The notes under the pieces are model-generated. The model saw only the letters and a list, made by a program, of their open reading frames with translations, made no database searches and was not told the origin of the DNA. Made by a program: the position numbers and the translations under genes. From contig NZ_BAOS01000028.1 of the NCBI RefSeq assembly GCF_002443295.1, positions 186,001-250,000 on the forward strand: DNA of 64,000 nucleotides. Direction: 5' to 3'. The DNA comes from Candidatus Scalindua japonica (lineage in GTDB: Bacteria; Planctomycetota; Brocadiia; Brocadiales; Scalinduaceae). Below, one piece after another: positions 63,313 through 64,000 of the stretch. The stretch's first letter is position 1; every line of letters begins with the position of its first letter.

Positions 63313-64000
63313 ATGTCAAATCATGCAGATGCACAAGCTGCAAGCAATAAAAAAACGGAGAAGGTATTTTCTTGGCCGGATCTGGTTGCAAAGGAATTTA
63401 TAGCAGCAATTTTGGTAACTGTTGTCTTGCTTGTTTATTCTTATTATGTTGATGCTCCATTAAGGGAGCTCGCCAATCCCGGGGAACCTGAGAATCCGGC
63501 AAAGGCGCCTTGGTATTTTCTGGGTTTACAGGAAATACTTGTCTATTTTGATCCCTGGATTGCGGGAGTTGTGGTCCCCAGCATTATAATTGTTGGGTTG
63601 ATGGTAATTCCATATGTAGACGTAAATCCAAAAGGGAATGGCGGATACTGCTTCAGGGATAGAAAATTTGCAGTAACTGTTTTTATGTTCGGGTTTATTT
63701 TCTGGTATGTGCTTATAATAGTTGGTACATACATGAGGGGGCCGTTCTGGTCGTTCTTCTGGCCCTGGGAAACTTGGAGTTTTGATTTTCCAACTCCTCC
63801 ACCGTTAATAAATCTGCCTAACTGGTTGGGTGTTTTTGCTCTTTTAGTATATTTCGGATTCGGAATGCTGATTCCGGCAGTTGCCTTCTGGAAGTTTGCA
63901 AAACAGCTCGGTTTTATCAGGTACAACATTACTATGAGTCTGTTTTTGCTTATGATGGGAGTAATTGTAAAGATTGCCTTGAGGCTTATGTTTAATATTA
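63313..64000 (+). CDS. Cytochrome b, C-terminal (subunit IV-type) protein, partial
   Basis: The ATG at 63313 follows GGGAG; the frame stays open to the end of the window (229 codons), so the 3' end is cut off. After a polar N-terminus there is a membrane helix, then the Qo motif region PAKAPWYFLGLQEIL (PWY in place of PEWY), then YFDPWIAGVVVP and further helices. This is the subunit IV half of cytochrome b. Anammox relatives carry extra cytochrome c domains downstream, which cannot be seen here. Confidence 0.9.
   Translation, partial: MSNHADAQAASNKKTEKVFSWPDLVAKEFIAAILVTVVLLVYSYYVDAPLRELANPGEPENPAKAPWYFLGLQEILVYFDPWIAGVVVPSIIIVGLMVIPYVDVNPKGNGGYCFRDRKFAVTVFMFGFIFWYVLIIVGTYMRGPFWSFFWPWETWSFDFPTPPPLINLPNWLGVFALLVYFGFGMLIPAVAFWKFAKQLGFIRYNITMSLFLLMMGVIVKIALRLMFNI

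Overview
The window is a moderately AT-rich bacterial chromosome segment. The most likely source is a planctomycete of the anammox type (Brocadiales, Scalindua-like). This is inferred from a Rieske/cytochrome b cluster that includes a GltD-like flavoprotein carrying ferredoxin clusters, an AmiS/UreI-type urea/amide channel, a small c-type cytochrome and many dispersed palindromic repeats. No rRNA, tRNA or CRISPR array was found, and the taxonomic call rests on gene content only.

Left part (1-31.7 kb). A methyltransferase tail, a DEDDh exonuclease, a small Smr protein, a DEAD-box helicase, a GIY-YIG protein and a radical SAM protein precede hemL. A complete F-type ATP synthase operon follows (AtpZ/AtpI-type proteins, then a, c, b, delta, alpha, gamma, beta, epsilon; 5.6-13.2 kb), with an unusual 320-base gap between subunits c and b and a short epsilon subunit. 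It meets tsaB tail to tail. Then come a MORN-repeat protein, an unknown acidic protein, an ABC-class ATPase, a coiled-coil lipoprotein, a PEP mutase/isocitrate lyase family enzyme, a large AddA-like helicase-nuclease with two palindromic repeats translated inside it, argH, lysA, a PfpI protein, a DUF1264 protein, a histidine phosphatase, a DUF1848 protein and an AmiS/UreI channel.

Middle part (31.7-48 kb). After metK the region is accessory in character. It has long intergenic stretches packed with REP/MITE-like repeats, gene remnants (P-type ATPase, Fic N-terminus with a frameshift, YhcG/DUF1016 tail, RelE tail), an AT-rich PLD-helicase-DUF3427 protein, an intact HicAB toxin-antitoxin pair between 93-base direct repeats, a small cytochrome c, and a nucleoside hydrolase plus ribokinase pair for nucleoside/ribose salvage.

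Right part (48-64 kb). A helix-turn-helix protein, an ExeA-like AAA ATPase and a TPR protein lie together, with a secretin-domain lipoprotein nearby, suggesting envelope or secretion machinery. Housekeeping singletons follow (M23 peptidase, MBL hydrolase, pentapeptide-repeat protein, aldo/keto reductase). A compact sulfur operon comes next: siroheme synthase (Met8/CysG-N), a siroheme sulfite-reductase-like protein with two ferredoxin clusters, a DsrE-like protein, a membrane-anchored JAMM peptidase and TusA. The window ends inside a Rieske / flavo-Fe-S oxidoreductase / cytochrome b6-type / subunit IV operon for quinol oxidation. The sulfur operon and the repeat-bounded cassettes are the most promising places to look for undescribed biology.
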